From positions 1 through 64,000 of the forward strand of contig NZ_JAFMTQ010000014.1 of NCBI RefSeq assembly GCF_026126405.1: a DNA stretch of 64,000 nt, read 5' to 3'. Every line of letters starts with the position of its first letter. Within the stretch, counting starts at the first letter, position 1. The notes under the pieces are model-generated. The model was not told the DNA's origin. It ran no database searches and worked only from the letters and a program-made list of their open reading frames with translations. The stretch comes from Aureitalea sp. L0-47. Lineage in GTDB: Bacteria > Bacteroidota > Bacteroidia > Flavobacteriales > Flavobacteriaceae. Shown here piece by piece: positions 26,476 to 35,538 of this stretch. The position numbers and the translations under genes are program-made.

Positions 26476-27897
26476 CTATTGTTTGAACAAGGTAGCTCGC
26501 CTTGTGAGATCCTGGATCAACTGATCCTCTTCCTCGCTTTCCAGTAATACGTTGTAATTTTCCCAGAAATCCTCGTTGTAAGGCCGGGACGAGAATATGT
26601 CCGAAGACCATTTCTTTTTCAAGGCCTTGGCAATCGCATCCGGATCCTGAATGATCTCCGTAAATAATATTTCCTGAGTGGTGTAGTAGTACTGCTCGTC
26701 CTTATCAACACCTCTCTCTTCTTCGTTCCGTTCCCGATCTGATGATCTATCACCTATCTTCACCAACTTTGGTGTTTCATAATAGAAATAGTTGGGATAC
26801 ATACGGTCCCCGTATTCTTTATAGGAAATCACAAGTTTGTGATTCACCTGGGTACCAAAAAGACTCTTACTTCTTCTTTTCTGAGCATCCGATGCTGCCA
26901 CTAGCTCGTATTCCAATCGCTTTATGGCATAATTATCATAATATATATAGATCCAGCCCCTGCCTTCAAATCCTTCATTGTAGATTCCGGGCGTATTCAA
27001 ACCAACAAATTCTTTTCCTTCGAAGATCCTGATCTTGTAGATCTTCCTTCCGTCGTCTACTAGAATAGTATCTAGCTCGAACTGATGCCTTTCCAATAGA
27101 TCTTCACCCAACAATGCTTTTTTCATATTCGCATTGCGAATCATATTGAGCTTTCCTTTAAACAGGTTCTCCAAGCCGTTCACCCGGGTATCGTTCCATT
27201 TGATGGCGTTGACCAGTGAAGCTGTTCTTATGGTATCTCTTCTTAGCTTCTGAGACCTGGCATTGATATCCATCCCCCGGCTCTTTAAGTAAGAAGCATA
27301 AGTAAATAGACTATCTACCTCTCGCAGATCGTAACTCTTTCTAGTTTCATCTACGTTGATCCTGAGGTTCTTTCGCGAACCACTCTCGTAACTGGAGTCG
27401 TACACCGTAATTGCACTTTCGATAAGCCATTTGTACTGTTTCTTGTTCCGCTCCTTATGCCGAAGAAATCCCTTCTGAATGTAAGCGCTGTCCGGCAAGT
27501 TCTCGGGCAACTCTTCCAAAGCTCTCAACATAATGTCATTCCCTGTCTTGGGCCTGGTTTCAGCAACCACTACCACCTCATCCAGGGATGCGATATCTTC
27601 TTCAAGGAAAACCTCTTCCTCTTTAAATTCACTGATCACACTTTTATAACTCTCATATCCAATAGAAGAAATTATAAGGGTGTCATTCACGTGTTCTTGC
27701 GGAACGTTGAGGAGAAATTTACCATCCACATTAGTGATAACCCCAATAGTTGTATTCTTGATGTATACACTGGCGTTCTCTATGGGTAGGTAGGTAAGAA
27801 AGTCGGTTACTTTGCTTTTTATCTCGGTTTGGGCGATCCCCGTATTCCCGACGATCCAAATCAAACACAATGAAAATAATAGCTTACGATAGCTCAT
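26476..27897 (-). CDS. Secreted protein with carboxypeptidase-regulatory-like domain
   Basis: The 473-residue product has a signal peptide (LLFSLCLIWIVGNTGIAQ) and then a CarboxypepD_reg-like domain (about 25-110), seen in LPIENASVYIKNTTIGVITN, NVDGKFLLNVP and IISSIGYESYKS. The remaining 350 residues are rich in charged strands and contain SLDEVVVVAETRP at the junction, similar to the linker of TonB-dependent receptors, but the length excludes a full receptor barrel. Related proteins in Flavobacteria are outer-membrane associated and uncharacterised. The gene stands alone between rpsU and an acyl-CoA dehydrogenase. Confidence 0.75.
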   Translation of the reverse strand: MSYRKLLFSLCLIWIVGNTGIAQTEIKSKVTDFLTYLPIENASVYIKNTTIGVITNVDGKFLLNVPQEHVNDTLIISSIGYESYKSVISEFKEEEVFLEEDIASLDEVVVVAETRPKTGNDIMLRALEELPENLPDSAYIQKGFLRHKERNKKQYKWLIESAITVYDSSYESGSRKNLRINVDETRKSYDLREVDSLFTYASYLKSRGMDINARSQKLRRDTIRTASLVNAIKWNDTRVNGLENLFKGKLNMIRNANMKKALLGEDLLERHQFELDTILVDDGRKIYKIRIFEGKEFVGLNTPGIYNEGFEGRGWIYIYYDNYAIKRLEYELVAASDAQKRRSKSLFGTQVNHKLVISYKEYGDRMYPNYFYYETPKLVKIGDRSSDRERNEEERGVDKDEQYYYTTQEILFTEIIQDPDAIAKALKKKWSSDIFSSRPYNEDFWENYNVLLESEEEDQLIQDLTRRATLFKQ

Positions 27898-27968
27898 TCG
27901 TTTAAAATTAAGTTCACATTATTTGGAACCGGAAATATAAGACTTATTGCTGAAGATCGACTGTCCAA

Positions 27969-29135
27969 TCAGGTGGCGGGCTTATATTCCTTACCGTCTA
28001 TCACCATCTTGGCAATGATCTCTTTTAGTATTTCTGAAGTCCCTCCTCCAATGGGTCCCAGCCTGCTATCTCTCAGATTTCGTGCCAAAGGATATTCTTC
28101 AATATATCCATAGCCCCCTAATAGCTGAAGACAATCGTAAGCAACCTGGTCTGCCACACGGGTTGAGACCAATTTTGCCATACTGGCTTCTTTCACTACA
28201 TATTCCTTCTTTCCAAGTCGATATGCAGTTGTATAGTTGAAAGCCTTACACATTTCAACCTCACTGGACATTTCCGCTACTTTATGACGAAGTGCCTGGA
28301 ACTTATCGAGCGATTTACCGAAGGCCGTTCGATCTTTCATATACTGAATGCTATACTCAATGGCCCACTCACTCCGGGCATGTGCATTGATAGCCATCAC
28401 AAGACGCTCCAGCGCAAGATGTTGCATGAGATAGGCAAATCCCATCTTCTCTTCTCCAAGGAGGTTACTGGCCGGGATCCGAACATTATCGAATGCAATC
28501 TCTCCAGTATCACTTGCTCTCCAGCCCAATTTATCCAGCTTGGTAGCCGAGACCCCAGGTGTAGCTCTGTCTATCACAAACATACTGATCCCCTTGCTTC
28601 CTAATTCGGGATGCGTTTTAGCCGAAACTATAAGATAATCACTGTACACCCCATTGGTAATAAATGTTTTCGAACCATTGAGAACGTATTCATCACCTTC
28701 TTTAACGGCAGTAGTACGCATACCACTTACATCACTTCCGGCGAAAGGTTCGGAAATACAAAGACATCCTATTAGTTCTCCCGTGATACTAGGCACGAGG
28801 TACTTCTGTTTAATTTCTTCGGAACCTTCAGCATTGAGATGCGACATGGCCAGGTACGGGTGCACCCACATAGCCGCAGCAAAGCCTCCTGAATTGATTC
28901 GCTGCATCTCCTCCAGGTAAATTACCAGGTAGAAGATATCAAGGTCGAGCCCTCCGTATTTTTCGGGGTATGATATTCCGAAGTAACCCATCTCCCCCAT
29001 CTTCTCCCAGATAAAGCGTTCGATATGACCGGTCTTCTCCCACTTCTCGATATGCGGTACAACTTCTTTCTGAAGAAAATCTCGAAAACTCTTTCTGAAA
29101 AACTCGTGTTCCTCGGTAAAATATAATTCGTTCAT
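27969..29135 (-). CDS. Acyl-CoA dehydrogenase
   Basis: This FAD enzyme introduces the 2,3-double bond into acyl-CoA in fatty-acid or branched-chain degradation. The 388-residue protein has the N-terminal helical domain, the flavin/substrate segment CLCISEPFAGSDVSGMRTTA (near 127), NGSKTFITNGVYSDYLIVSA (near 154) and the C-terminal YDCLQLLGGYGYIEEYPLAR with the usual glutamate (EILKE near 374) and RDSRLGPIGGGTSEI. Its exact substrate cannot be read from the sequence. It stands between the carboxypeptidase-regulatory-like gene and the helix-hairpin-helix gene. Confidence 0.93.
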   Translation of the reverse strand: MNELYFTEEHEFFRKSFRDFLQKEVVPHIEKWEKTGHIERFIWEKMGEMGYFGISYPEKYGGLDLDIFYLVIYLEEMQRINSGGFAAAMWVHPYLAMSHLNAEGSEEIKQKYLVPSITGELIGCLCISEPFAGSDVSGMRTTAVKEGDEYVLNGSKTFITNGVYSDYLIVSAKTHPELGSKGISMFVIDRATPGVSATKLDKLGWRASDTGEIAFDNVRIPASNLLGEEKMGFAYLMQHLALERLVMAINAHARSEWAIEYSIQYMKDRTAFGKSLDKFQALRHKVAEMSSEVEMCKAFNYTTAYRLGKKEYVVKEASMAKLVSTRVADQVAYDCLQLLGGYGYIEEYPLARNLRDSRLGPIGGGTSEILKEIIAKMVIDGKEYKPAT

Positions 29136-29208
29136 GTAACTCCTTGAATTATTATCAAATTCGGAATAAAGCCGAAATTAAGACTCTGAAGTTTGAGAAT
29201 ATCTCAAT

Positions 29209-30087
29209 TTATTCAGTAGACAAATATAACTTAATTAGGCGTAATTTGGCAGGTGTGATTTCTTCAATTTTTGTTAATTCATCAAGGTCTTTAATGCCTT
29301 CCCGCACTCGCACAAAGCTCCAGATCTCTCTTGCCAGTTCGAATGAAATACCCGGCAGGGTCGCTATATCCGAAGCTGAAGCTGTATTGATATTATAGCG
29401 CTCCATTTCTTTCACCCCCTTTACGGAAAATCGCATTCCGATGCGATCGATCACCTCATCGCTCAATCCGTAAACCGCAAATAATTGCTCATTTACCGAA
29501 AAGCCACCAAGCTTTTCCCGATAACTGATAATTCGTTCCGAAAGCACTGCGCCAATTCCGGGTACCTGCCTGAGTTCCTCCGCTGTTGCTGTATTCAGAT
29601 CTTTTTTCAGGTGCGTCGGTAAGGCTGAAAAGCTCTTAGGTTTTGAATTACTGAAAGTTTTGCGATTATTCACCCAATCCGGAAACTTAAAATCCGCACT
29701 GATCACTTTCAGCAAAGAATCTGAAACACCCGTAACCTTCTTGAAATCGGTCACCGAATTGATCCATTTACCCTCATCCCGATATGACTTCAGTTTAAGA
29801 TATTCTTTGGCAGACAGGCCCAGCGTATATGCTTTGTATTCAGAAATAAAATTTGGATTGAACTTGTAGTTAGGCCTCGCACTTTGATCAGCCTTGATCC
29901 TTTTGAGCGAATCCATTTCCTCCCGAAGTAAATCAACCTCAGCAGAACTAAGTTTGAATTCCTGGGCTTTAGTCTTGCTGCGGAAGTATATTTTCAACCC
30001 AACAACTAGTAGAATGACCCCCAATAAAAAAAGAATCCCATTTCGCTGACCGCGGTCAAAAGTGAAATGGGATTTGTTTATTTTCAT
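29209..30087 (-). CDS. Membrane-anchored helix-hairpin-helix protein (ComEA-like)
   Basis: The 292-residue protein has one N-terminal membrane helix (NGILFLLGVILLVVGLKIYF, residues 16-35). It carries three HhH-type segments: KEYLKLKSYRDEGKWINSV, DLNTATAEELRQVPGIGAVL (near 165) and NINTASASDIATLPGISFEL (near 235). ComEA proteins bind incoming DNA during natural transformation; here the protein is larger than typical ComEA and the role in DNA uptake is inferred. No other competence gene is in the window. Confidence 0.8.
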   Translation of the reverse strand: MKINKSHFTFDRGQRNGILFLLGVILLVVGLKIYFRSKTKAQEFKLSSAEVDLLREEMDSLKRIKADQSARPNYKFNPNFISEYKAYTLGLSAKEYLKLKSYRDEGKWINSVTDFKKVTGVSDSLLKVISADFKFPDWVNNRKTFSNSKPKSFSALPTHLKKDLNTATAEELRQVPGIGAVLSERIISYREKLGGFSVNEQLFAVYGLSDEVIDRIGMRFSVKGVKEMERYNINTASASDIATLPGISFELAREIWSFVRVREGIKDLDELTKIEEITPAKLRLIKLYLSTE

Positions 30088-30137
30088 AACTCCTCGATGT
30101 AAGCGGGGAGTTAGAAATTTTTATGTTTTAGTCCGAA

Positions 30138-31748
30138 TTACCTGGCCATCTTTATGGCATCCAGGTACCTGCGCAGTTGTTTCTTTACAACCGGAAACAG
30201 GAAGTAGAGTCCTATCATGTTCGGGAATACCATCGCAAATATCATGGCATCTGAGAAGGCCCAGATAGAGTCCATACTTGCAGCAGCTCCAATAACTACG
30301 AAGACACAGAACAGTACTTTGTAGATCAGATCCATTTTCTTTCCTCTTCCGAAGAGATATTTCCACGACTGCAATCCATAGTAGGACCAAGAGATCATAG
30401 TGGATACCGCAAAAAGTACCACGGCGACCGTAAGGAATATTTTTGAGTATGGAATGTACTCTGCAAATGCTTTAGACGTAATACCGGCTCCCTCATATTC
30501 CATTCCGTCGATGATCACTACACCTGCTCCGGTAGCGTCACCATATTCAAAGAAACCACCGAAATTAAAGATAATGATTACAAGGGCGGTCATGGTACAG
30601 ATCACTACTGTATCGATAAATGGCTCCAGTAGTGCTACCAGTCCTTCACTGGCAGAATAATTTGTTCTAACCGCGGAGTGTGCAATAGAAGCAGATCCTG
30701 CACCCGCTTCGTTGGAGAATGCCGCACGTTGGAATCCTACAAGAAGGACACCTATAACACTTCCAACACCAATTGCTTTTGGATTAAAAGCTTCCGTAAA
30801 GATCAATGCAAAAGCATCGTCCACAAATGAGAAGTTACTTCCAATAATATAAAGGCAACAAAGTACATAGAGTACAGCCATAAACGGAACGATCTTCTCC
30901 GTTACAGATGCAATTCTCTTTATACCTCCAATTATTATGACACCTACCAGGATGGCCAGTACAACTCCAACAAGTGTTCCGGCACCCGTACTCTCCCAAT
31001 TAAACAACTCTTTTATTACTATGGTTGCCTGGTTCGATTGGGCCGCATTTCCACCACCAAAAGACCCTCCAATACAGAAGATCGCGAATAATACAGCAGT
31101 TATTTTCCCGAGCACTTTGAAACCACGCTCTTTCAAACCTTTCGACAAGTAATACATAGGTCCGCCATAAACGGTACCGTTCTCGTCCACATCCCTATAC
31201 TGAACCCCAAGCGTACACTCAACGAACTTGGTAGACATACCGAGAAGTCCACAAACTATCATCCAGAATGTCGCACCCGGACCACCGAGAGCAATAGCTA
31301 ATGCCACACCCGCGATATTCCCGTTACCAACGGTTCCGGAAACTGCTGTGGCCAGTGCCTGGAAGTGACTTACTTCTCCTTCTTTACTTTCATCCCGAAT
31401 GGTATCTCGGATGTCACCATCAACTGCTGCAGCTGCATCCCCTAACTCATGATGGTCGATCTCGTCGTACTTACCGCGTACTGTATTGATCGCCTTTCCA
31501 AAGAATCTGATGTTCGGAAAACCAAATACAAGTGTGAAGAAAGCTGCACTCGCTACTAATAGTATTAACACAAATGGTATACCTCCGATCTCAAAGAATA
31601 CTACCTGGGTAAAGAAATCGGATACCGGCTGAAATGCCTGGTCGATCTTTTGATCGAATCCTACCTCTTCAGCTGCCGTTTCAGTCTCCTGAGCGAACGA
31701 AATAAATGGAATTAATAGGGAAAATAGTGAAGGAAGAAGTTTCTTCAT
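30138..31748 (-). CDS. Alanine/glycine:cation symporter (AGCS family)
   Basis: The 536-residue protein has an N-terminal signal-like helix and then around ten to eleven membrane helices. The AGCS hallmarks are present: SHFQALATAVSGTVGNGNIA (about 125-144), GGPGATFWMIVCGLLGMSTK and CTLGVQYRDVDENGTVYGGP, plus GFQRAAFSNEAGAGSASIAH (near 340), which forms the cation/substrate site. It imports alanine or glycine with Na+ or H+. It is flanked by the ComEA-like protein (51 bp) and the K+ channel gene, with no close operon partner. Confidence 0.92.
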   Translation of the reverse strand: MKKLLPSLFSLLIPFISFAQETETAAEEVGFDQKIDQAFQPVSDFFTQVVFFEIGGIPFVLILLVASAAFFTLVFGFPNIRFFGKAINTVRGKYDEIDHHELGDAAAAVDGDIRDTIRDESKEGEVSHFQALATAVSGTVGNGNIAGVALAIALGGPGATFWMIVCGLLGMSTKFVECTLGVQYRDVDENGTVYGGPMYYLSKGLKERGFKVLGKITAVLFAIFCIGGSFGGGNAAQSNQATIVIKELFNWESTGAGTLVGVVLAILVGVIIIGGIKRIASVTEKIVPFMAVLYVLCCLYIIGSNFSFVDDAFALIFTEAFNPKAIGVGSVIGVLLVGFQRAAFSNEAGAGSASIAHSAVRTNYSASEGLVALLEPFIDTVVICTMTALVIIIFNFGGFFEYGDATGAGVVIIDGMEYEGAGITSKAFAEYIPYSKIFLTVAVVLFAVSTMISWSYYGLQSWKYLFGRGKKMDLIYKVLFCVFVVIGAAASMDSIWAFSDAMIFAMVFPNMIGLYFLFPVVKKQLRRYLDAIKMAR

Positions 31749-31844
31749 GATTGGTTTTTTAGTTAGAATTGGCTTTTCAGCTAGGCAAGATGCTAAAAAA
31801 TTTAGCCGTTATCAAATTTTAGCCGTTAAAAAGATAAGGAGTAC

Positions 31845-32855
31845 TTATACGTCGTAAAGTTCTTTCAGGTTGCGGATTTGATCGGGACGTCCAATTAAAA
31901 TAATCTTGGAATCGCGCTCCACTTTCAGGGTTGGTTCAGGGTTCACTATGTATTCCCCATTGGCATCTTTATAACCGATTACAGAGCATCCTGTCTTCCT
32001 GCGAATGTCCAGTTCTCGGATGGATTTCTCTTCTCCTTCCGGACACACTTTTTCGAAAGAAACTTGTTCAACGTTAATACTGTCCTTCTCGCCTGATACC
32101 GATAGATTATCTAAGAACTCAACCAGATCCGGTGTTACAACCAGGTTCGCCATGTGGTCCCCACCAATCTTGTCGGGAAGGATCACATTGTCCGCTCCGG
32201 CTAACTTCAATTTTTGGAAACTGGTTTCTTCAGTTGCCCGGCTGATGATCTTGAGATCAGGGTTTATCTGCCTTGCCGATAACACGATGAACAAATTATC
32301 CGCATCACTTGGCAGGGCACAAATAAGTGTGGAAGCTCTCATTATTCCTGCTTCAATTAGCGTATCATCATCAACGGCATTCCCATGAACAAACAAAACA
32401 TCTTCATCTCGAGCATTCATAATTGTATCCTCGCCCATCTCTATCACCACAAACTTCTCGTTATAGTCCCGTAACTTTTCCGTGGCTTGTTTTCCATTTC
32501 TGCCGTAGCCACAAACAATAACATGTCCCTCCATATGTTCAATAGATTTTCTAACTCGCCTGAGTCTATAGTTACCAATATTATTCTGACTTAAAATATA
32601 TTCCGAAATTACTTTGATTGCATAACCCACCACGAAAATCGCGAAGATAATCAGCAGGCTCGCGAATATCTTTTCATTCGGGCTTAAAGGATGTACTTCG
32701 CCATAACCAACTGTAGTAATAGTAATGATGGTCATGTAGATGGAATCGATCCAGCTATAATCGGAGAAGAATCTGAATCCTAAAACTCCCGCAAGGAACA
32801 CACACAGTACCAGGAAAAGCGCACCAAATATTTCAGATCTGAAGAGTCGTTTCAT
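31845..32855 (-). CDS. Two-helix potassium channel with RCK (TrkA-N/TrkA-C) domain
   Basis: The 336-residue protein has two membrane helices (GALFLVLCVFLAGVLGFRF and IFASLLIIFAIFVVGYAIKV) around a pore loop with the K+ selectivity filter TVGYGE near residue 48. The cytoplasmic part has an NAD-binding RCK domain (HVIVCGYGRNGKQATEKLRD, near 111) and a TrkA-C domain from about residue 245. It resembles MthK/Kch-type channels that gate on ligands such as nucleotides or calcium. Its start overlaps the end of the PspC gene by 4 bp (ATGA), so the two are translationally coupled. Confidence 0.92.
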   Translation of the reverse strand: MKRLFRSEIFGALFLVLCVFLAGVLGFRFFSDYSWIDSIYMTIITITTVGYGEVHPLSPNEKIFASLLIIFAIFVVGYAIKVISEYILSQNNIGNYRLRRVRKSIEHMEGHVIVCGYGRNGKQATEKLRDYNEKFVVIEMGEDTIMNARDEDVLFVHGNAVDDDTLIEAGIMRASTLICALPSDADNLFIVLSARQINPDLKIISRATEETSFQKLKLAGADNVILPDKIGGDHMANLVVTPDLVEFLDNLSVSGEKDSINVEQVSFEKVCPEGEEKSIRELDIRRKTGCSVIGYKDANGEYIVNPEPTLKVERDSKIILIGRPDQIRNLKELYDV

Positions 32856-33082
32856 AAATCAAATACTGAAGTTCTTTTTGTGTATACCAGGTCCTTTAGT
32901 CGCAACCAAAACGCAAGAGTGAGGTATATTGCAAACCCAACTCCCGCAGTGGCAAAAGACACGTAAATAAAAAAAAGACGGACACTTTTGGCCCGCATCC
33001 CCAGACGATCGGCCAGTCTAGCACAAACGTAGTAGCCATGTCGTTCGAGGTAGTGTCTGATCTTATAAACCAGTTGCAACAT
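32852..33082 (-). CDS. PspC-domain membrane protein
   Basis: The 76-residue protein has a basic N-terminal part (HYLERHGYYVCARLADRLGM, residues 9-28) and one membrane helix (LFFIYVSFATAGVGFAIYLT), the layout of the PspC family. PspC proteins sense envelope stress in enterobacteria; in Bacteroidetes short ones stand alone. It overlaps the K+ channel gene by 4 bp, suggesting that ion flow and envelope stress are linked, which is inference. Confidence 0.82.
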   Translation of the reverse strand: MLQLVYKIRHYLERHGYYVCARLADRLGMRAKSVRLFFIYVSFATAGVGFAIYLTLAFWLRLKDLVYTKRTSVFDL

Positions 33083-33134
33083 AGGTGCAAAATACTACTT
33101 TTTACTCATTTCATCTATGTTTAGGAAGCTACAA

Positions 33135-34406
33135 TTATTTTCCCAACACCTCATTCCCTATCCTGCATCTCAAACATCTTTTTTTAGTACAATATTCATT
33201 CTTTAACTGAAGTAACCCTTGGCTTTCCAGCATATTCCCCGTTCTTCTACCCAACCGTTCGAAATTTGAAATAATTCGGTTCTTCTCTGGAGGTAATCGC
33301 TCCGCCAGCGAGAGCAGCTCCTCATCATTAGAAGATCCCATCTCTCTCAAGTAGTAAAACTTCAAAGGCATCACCACATTGATCAGCAGGTGATCCTTGA
33401 ATTTCGCACTTATTGGTTTCGATTTACTCTTGTGTTCTTTTCCGAAGGTAAAGTGCTGCTCCCAATACGTACTCACCGTCGCATCGAATAATTTATAGTA
33501 TTCTTCTAAGGTTTCTGCGTCGAGAATATCCGAAAACAATCGCGGACGTTTTTCATACAAATCGGCTAACTGCGATAGTCGGATCGTTGGAAAATTATTA
33601 GGACGTAGCCGAAAGAATTTCGGAAGGATGACCCCTGAATTATTTAGTCTGAATTTTCGTTTCAGAAACAAATAATCATTCCTGAATTTTAAGTATCCTT
33701 CATCCCTGGAGTCATCTTCGAGCAATAAGGCCTGACCCAATAACATAACTTCAAGCTGACCATTTTCTCGAGCCAGTTTGCGAACTAGTGAGAAGTCTAC
33801 CGAGTCTGCAATACTTATGAAGGAGTCCTTATTTACCCTCGTTCCGAAGGACACACACAACTCGCGAAACAACAAAGCTTCCCAGTCGTTCTTTAACTTA
33901 TGCAGCACCTTGACATAACGGTCAGTTCGCTGTTCCATACGCTCAATAAAAAGCGCGTCGAGCCAATTCTTGTAGATGAAATCATCCACCCCGGAAAAAT
34001 CAGCTTCACAGGGAATCCAACGATGCATTCCTGAATAAAGTCGTTGATAATTCGAAATCGCCAGTGCCGGCACCCTGTTCTGCAATTCGATGGTTGGTAT
34101 TTCTGTATTGTCCCTTCGGAAGACGGGACGGTCATACAGCCATACAACGTGAAGTACCACATTATCGTAAGCAGGATCGTCCTGATGCTCATGGGCATAC
34201 CAAAGCGAGGATAAAATATGTACCTCAATGTTACCGGCCCATTGCTGATCGCCAATTCGGACCGCGCCATTAAAGAAATCAGGACCCGAATCGAGATTGT
34301 GTAGTCCGGGTGTTATAACCTCAACACTATCGCCAAGAGTTGTACGTAGATCGGAGGTGTCGAATTTCCGGAACTTCCACACATATTGCAGGAATTCTTC
34401 TTTCAA
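33135..34406 (-). CDS. DUF2851 family protein
   Basis: The family is restricted to Bacteroidetes and related groups and its function is unknown. Recognisable segments are GLHNLDSGPDFFNGAVRIGD, WAGNIEVHILSSLWYAHEHQ and a C-terminal cysteine set (CTKKRCLRCRIGNEVL) that may bind metal. The reading frame is open to a TTG at 34448, but family members usually begin MKEEFLxYxWKF, so the TTG at 34406 (KEEFLQYVWKFRKFDTSDLR) is preferred. Either start is a TTG; the longer form has 437 residues and the chosen one 423. The gene lies between the PspC and cysteine-synthase-like genes. Confidence 0.82.
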   Translation of the reverse strand: MKEEFLQYVWKFRKFDTSDLRTTLGDSVEVITPGLHNLDSGPDFFNGAVRIGDQQWAGNIEVHILSSLWYAHEHQDDPAYDNVVLHVVWLYDRPVFRRDNTEIPTIELQNRVPALAISNYQRLYSGMHRWIPCEADFSGVDDFIYKNWLDALFIERMEQRTDRYVKVLHKLKNDWEALLFRELCVSFGTRVNKDSFISIADSVDFSLVRKLARENGQLEVMLLGQALLLEDDSRDEGYLKFRNDYLFLKRKFRLNNSGVILPKFFRLRPNNFPTIRLSQLADLYEKRPRLFSDILDAETLEEYYKLFDATVSTYWEQHFTFGKEHKSKSKPISAKFKDHLLINVVMPLKFYYLREMGSSNDEELLSLAERLPPEKNRIISNFERLGRRTGNMLESQGLLQLKNEYCTKKRCLRCRIGNEVLGK

Positions 34407-34451
34407 AATATGCTGAATCTGCGGGAAGTGGAGAACTGAAGTATTCAAAAA

Positions 34452-34478
34452 TAAAAAATCCCGCCGTAAAGCAGGATT
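34452..34478 (-). terminator. Terminator-like hairpin after the cysteine-synthase-like gene
   Basis: AATCCCGC pairs with GCAGGATT (7 of 8 positions) around a 6-nt loop and, read leftward, an AT-rich T-run follows. It lies 24 bp after the stop, overlapping the 5' end of DUF2851's longer possible start. Confidence 0.55.
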
Positions 34479-34501
34479 CTTCTAAGTTTTTTTCTTCGGA
34501 A

Positions 34502-35482
34502 TTAATCAATAAATCCCTGCTTACGCATCCATTCGTCGTTGAACATCTTACCAACATACCGGCTTCCGTGATCGTGGAAAAGTACCACTACCACATCGTC
34601 TTCGTTGAAGTGTTCTTTCAGCTGAAGCACCCCTTTCATGGCCGCCCCTGCCGAATTACCAAGAAACATTCCTTCTATTCGGGCAAGCATCTGAGTGTAG
34701 ATCGCAGCATCTTTGTCGGTAACTTTGGTAAAACCGTCGATAATATTGAAGTTAACGTTCTTCGGAAGTATATCTTCTCCTATTCCTTCAGTGATATAAG
34801 GATAGATCTCATTCTCATCGAAAATACCGGTCTCGTGATACTTCTTGAATACACTTCCGTAGGTATCTACTCCCCAAACTTTCACGTTAGGATTCTTCAT
34901 TTTTAAGTAACTACCCACACCGGAAATAGTTCCTCCGGTGCCCACTCCTACAATGAAATGAGTCACCTTACCGTCCGTTTGCTCCCAAATCTCAGGTCCA
35001 GTAGATTGAAAATGAGCCTTACAATTGCTTGGGTTGTCATACTGGTTCACATACCAGCTGTTAGGCGTCTCATCACCCAATCGCCTAGACACCGAATAAT
35101 ACGATCTGGGATCGTCCGGGGCCACATCTGTAGGGCAAACGATAACCTCGGCTCCCATAGCTTTGAGAACATCTACCTTTTCCTTAGACTGCTTATCAGT
35201 GGTCACGAAAATGCATTTATAGCCTTTCACAACAGCAGCAAGCGCAAGTCCCATTCCGGTATTTCCTGAGGTACCTTCTATGATGGTGCCTCCGGGTTGT
35301 AAACGGCCATCGGCCTCGGCGTCAAGTACCATTTGTAATGCCATTCGGTCCTTTACCGAGTTACCAGGATTGAAGGTCTCATATTTTGCCAAGACCAGGC
35401 AAGGCAATTCCTTGGCCAGATGATTAATTTTTACCAGGGGTGTATTCCCAATGGTATCTAAAATGTTCTCTGCGTATTCCAT
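34502..35482 (-). CDS. PLP-dependent cysteine synthase / cystathionine beta-synthase-like enzyme
   Basis: The 326-residue protein is a fold-type II PLP enzyme. The cofactor lysine lies in ETFNPGNSVKDRMALQMV (near residue 44), the PLP-phosphate loop is GVGTGGTISGVG (near 180), and EGTSGNTGMGLALAAVVKGY (near 69) holds the substrate loop. Length and lack of C-terminal CBS domains fit O-acetylserine sulfhydrylase or a CBS-like short form. Which of the two reactions it prefers is not determined. It is monocistronic with a good promoter 18 bp before the ATG. Confidence 0.9.
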   Translation of the reverse strand: MEYAENILDTIGNTPLVKINHLAKELPCLVLAKYETFNPGNSVKDRMALQMVLDAEADGRLQPGGTIIEGTSGNTGMGLALAAVVKGYKCIFVTTDKQSKEKVDVLKAMGAEVIVCPTDVAPDDPRSYYSVSRRLGDETPNSWYVNQYDNPSNCKAHFQSTGPEIWEQTDGKVTHFIVGVGTGGTISGVGSYLKMKNPNVKVWGVDTYGSVFKKYHETGIFDENEIYPYITEGIGEDILPKNVNFNIIDGFTKVTDKDAAIYTQMLARIEGMFLGNSAGAAMKGVLQLKEHFNEDDVVVVLFHDHGSRYVGKMFNDEWMRKQGFID

Positions 35483-35499
35483 ATCTAACTAAAGCGGCG

Positions 35500-35530
35500 C
35501 AAAAGTACGTTTTCACCTTAGTTTGCGCAA
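35500..35530 (-). promoter_or_regulatory. Promoter of the cysteine-synthase-like gene
   Basis: Read leftward, TTG (35530-35528) is followed after 20 bp by TACTTTTG (35507-35500), matching TTG-N20-TAnnTTTG. The -7 box ends 17 bp before the ATG, so the mRNA leader would be very short. Confidence 0.65.
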
Positions 35531-35538
35531 GTTATTCC

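Noticed and set aside
30121-30390. 89-codon leftward frame inside the symporter
   Set aside because: Out-of-frame shadow of the AGCS symporter.
34340-34906. 188-codon frame opposite DUF2851 and the cysteine-synthase-like gene
   Set aside because: It covers parts of two confirmed genes and a terminator hairpin, so it is a shadow.
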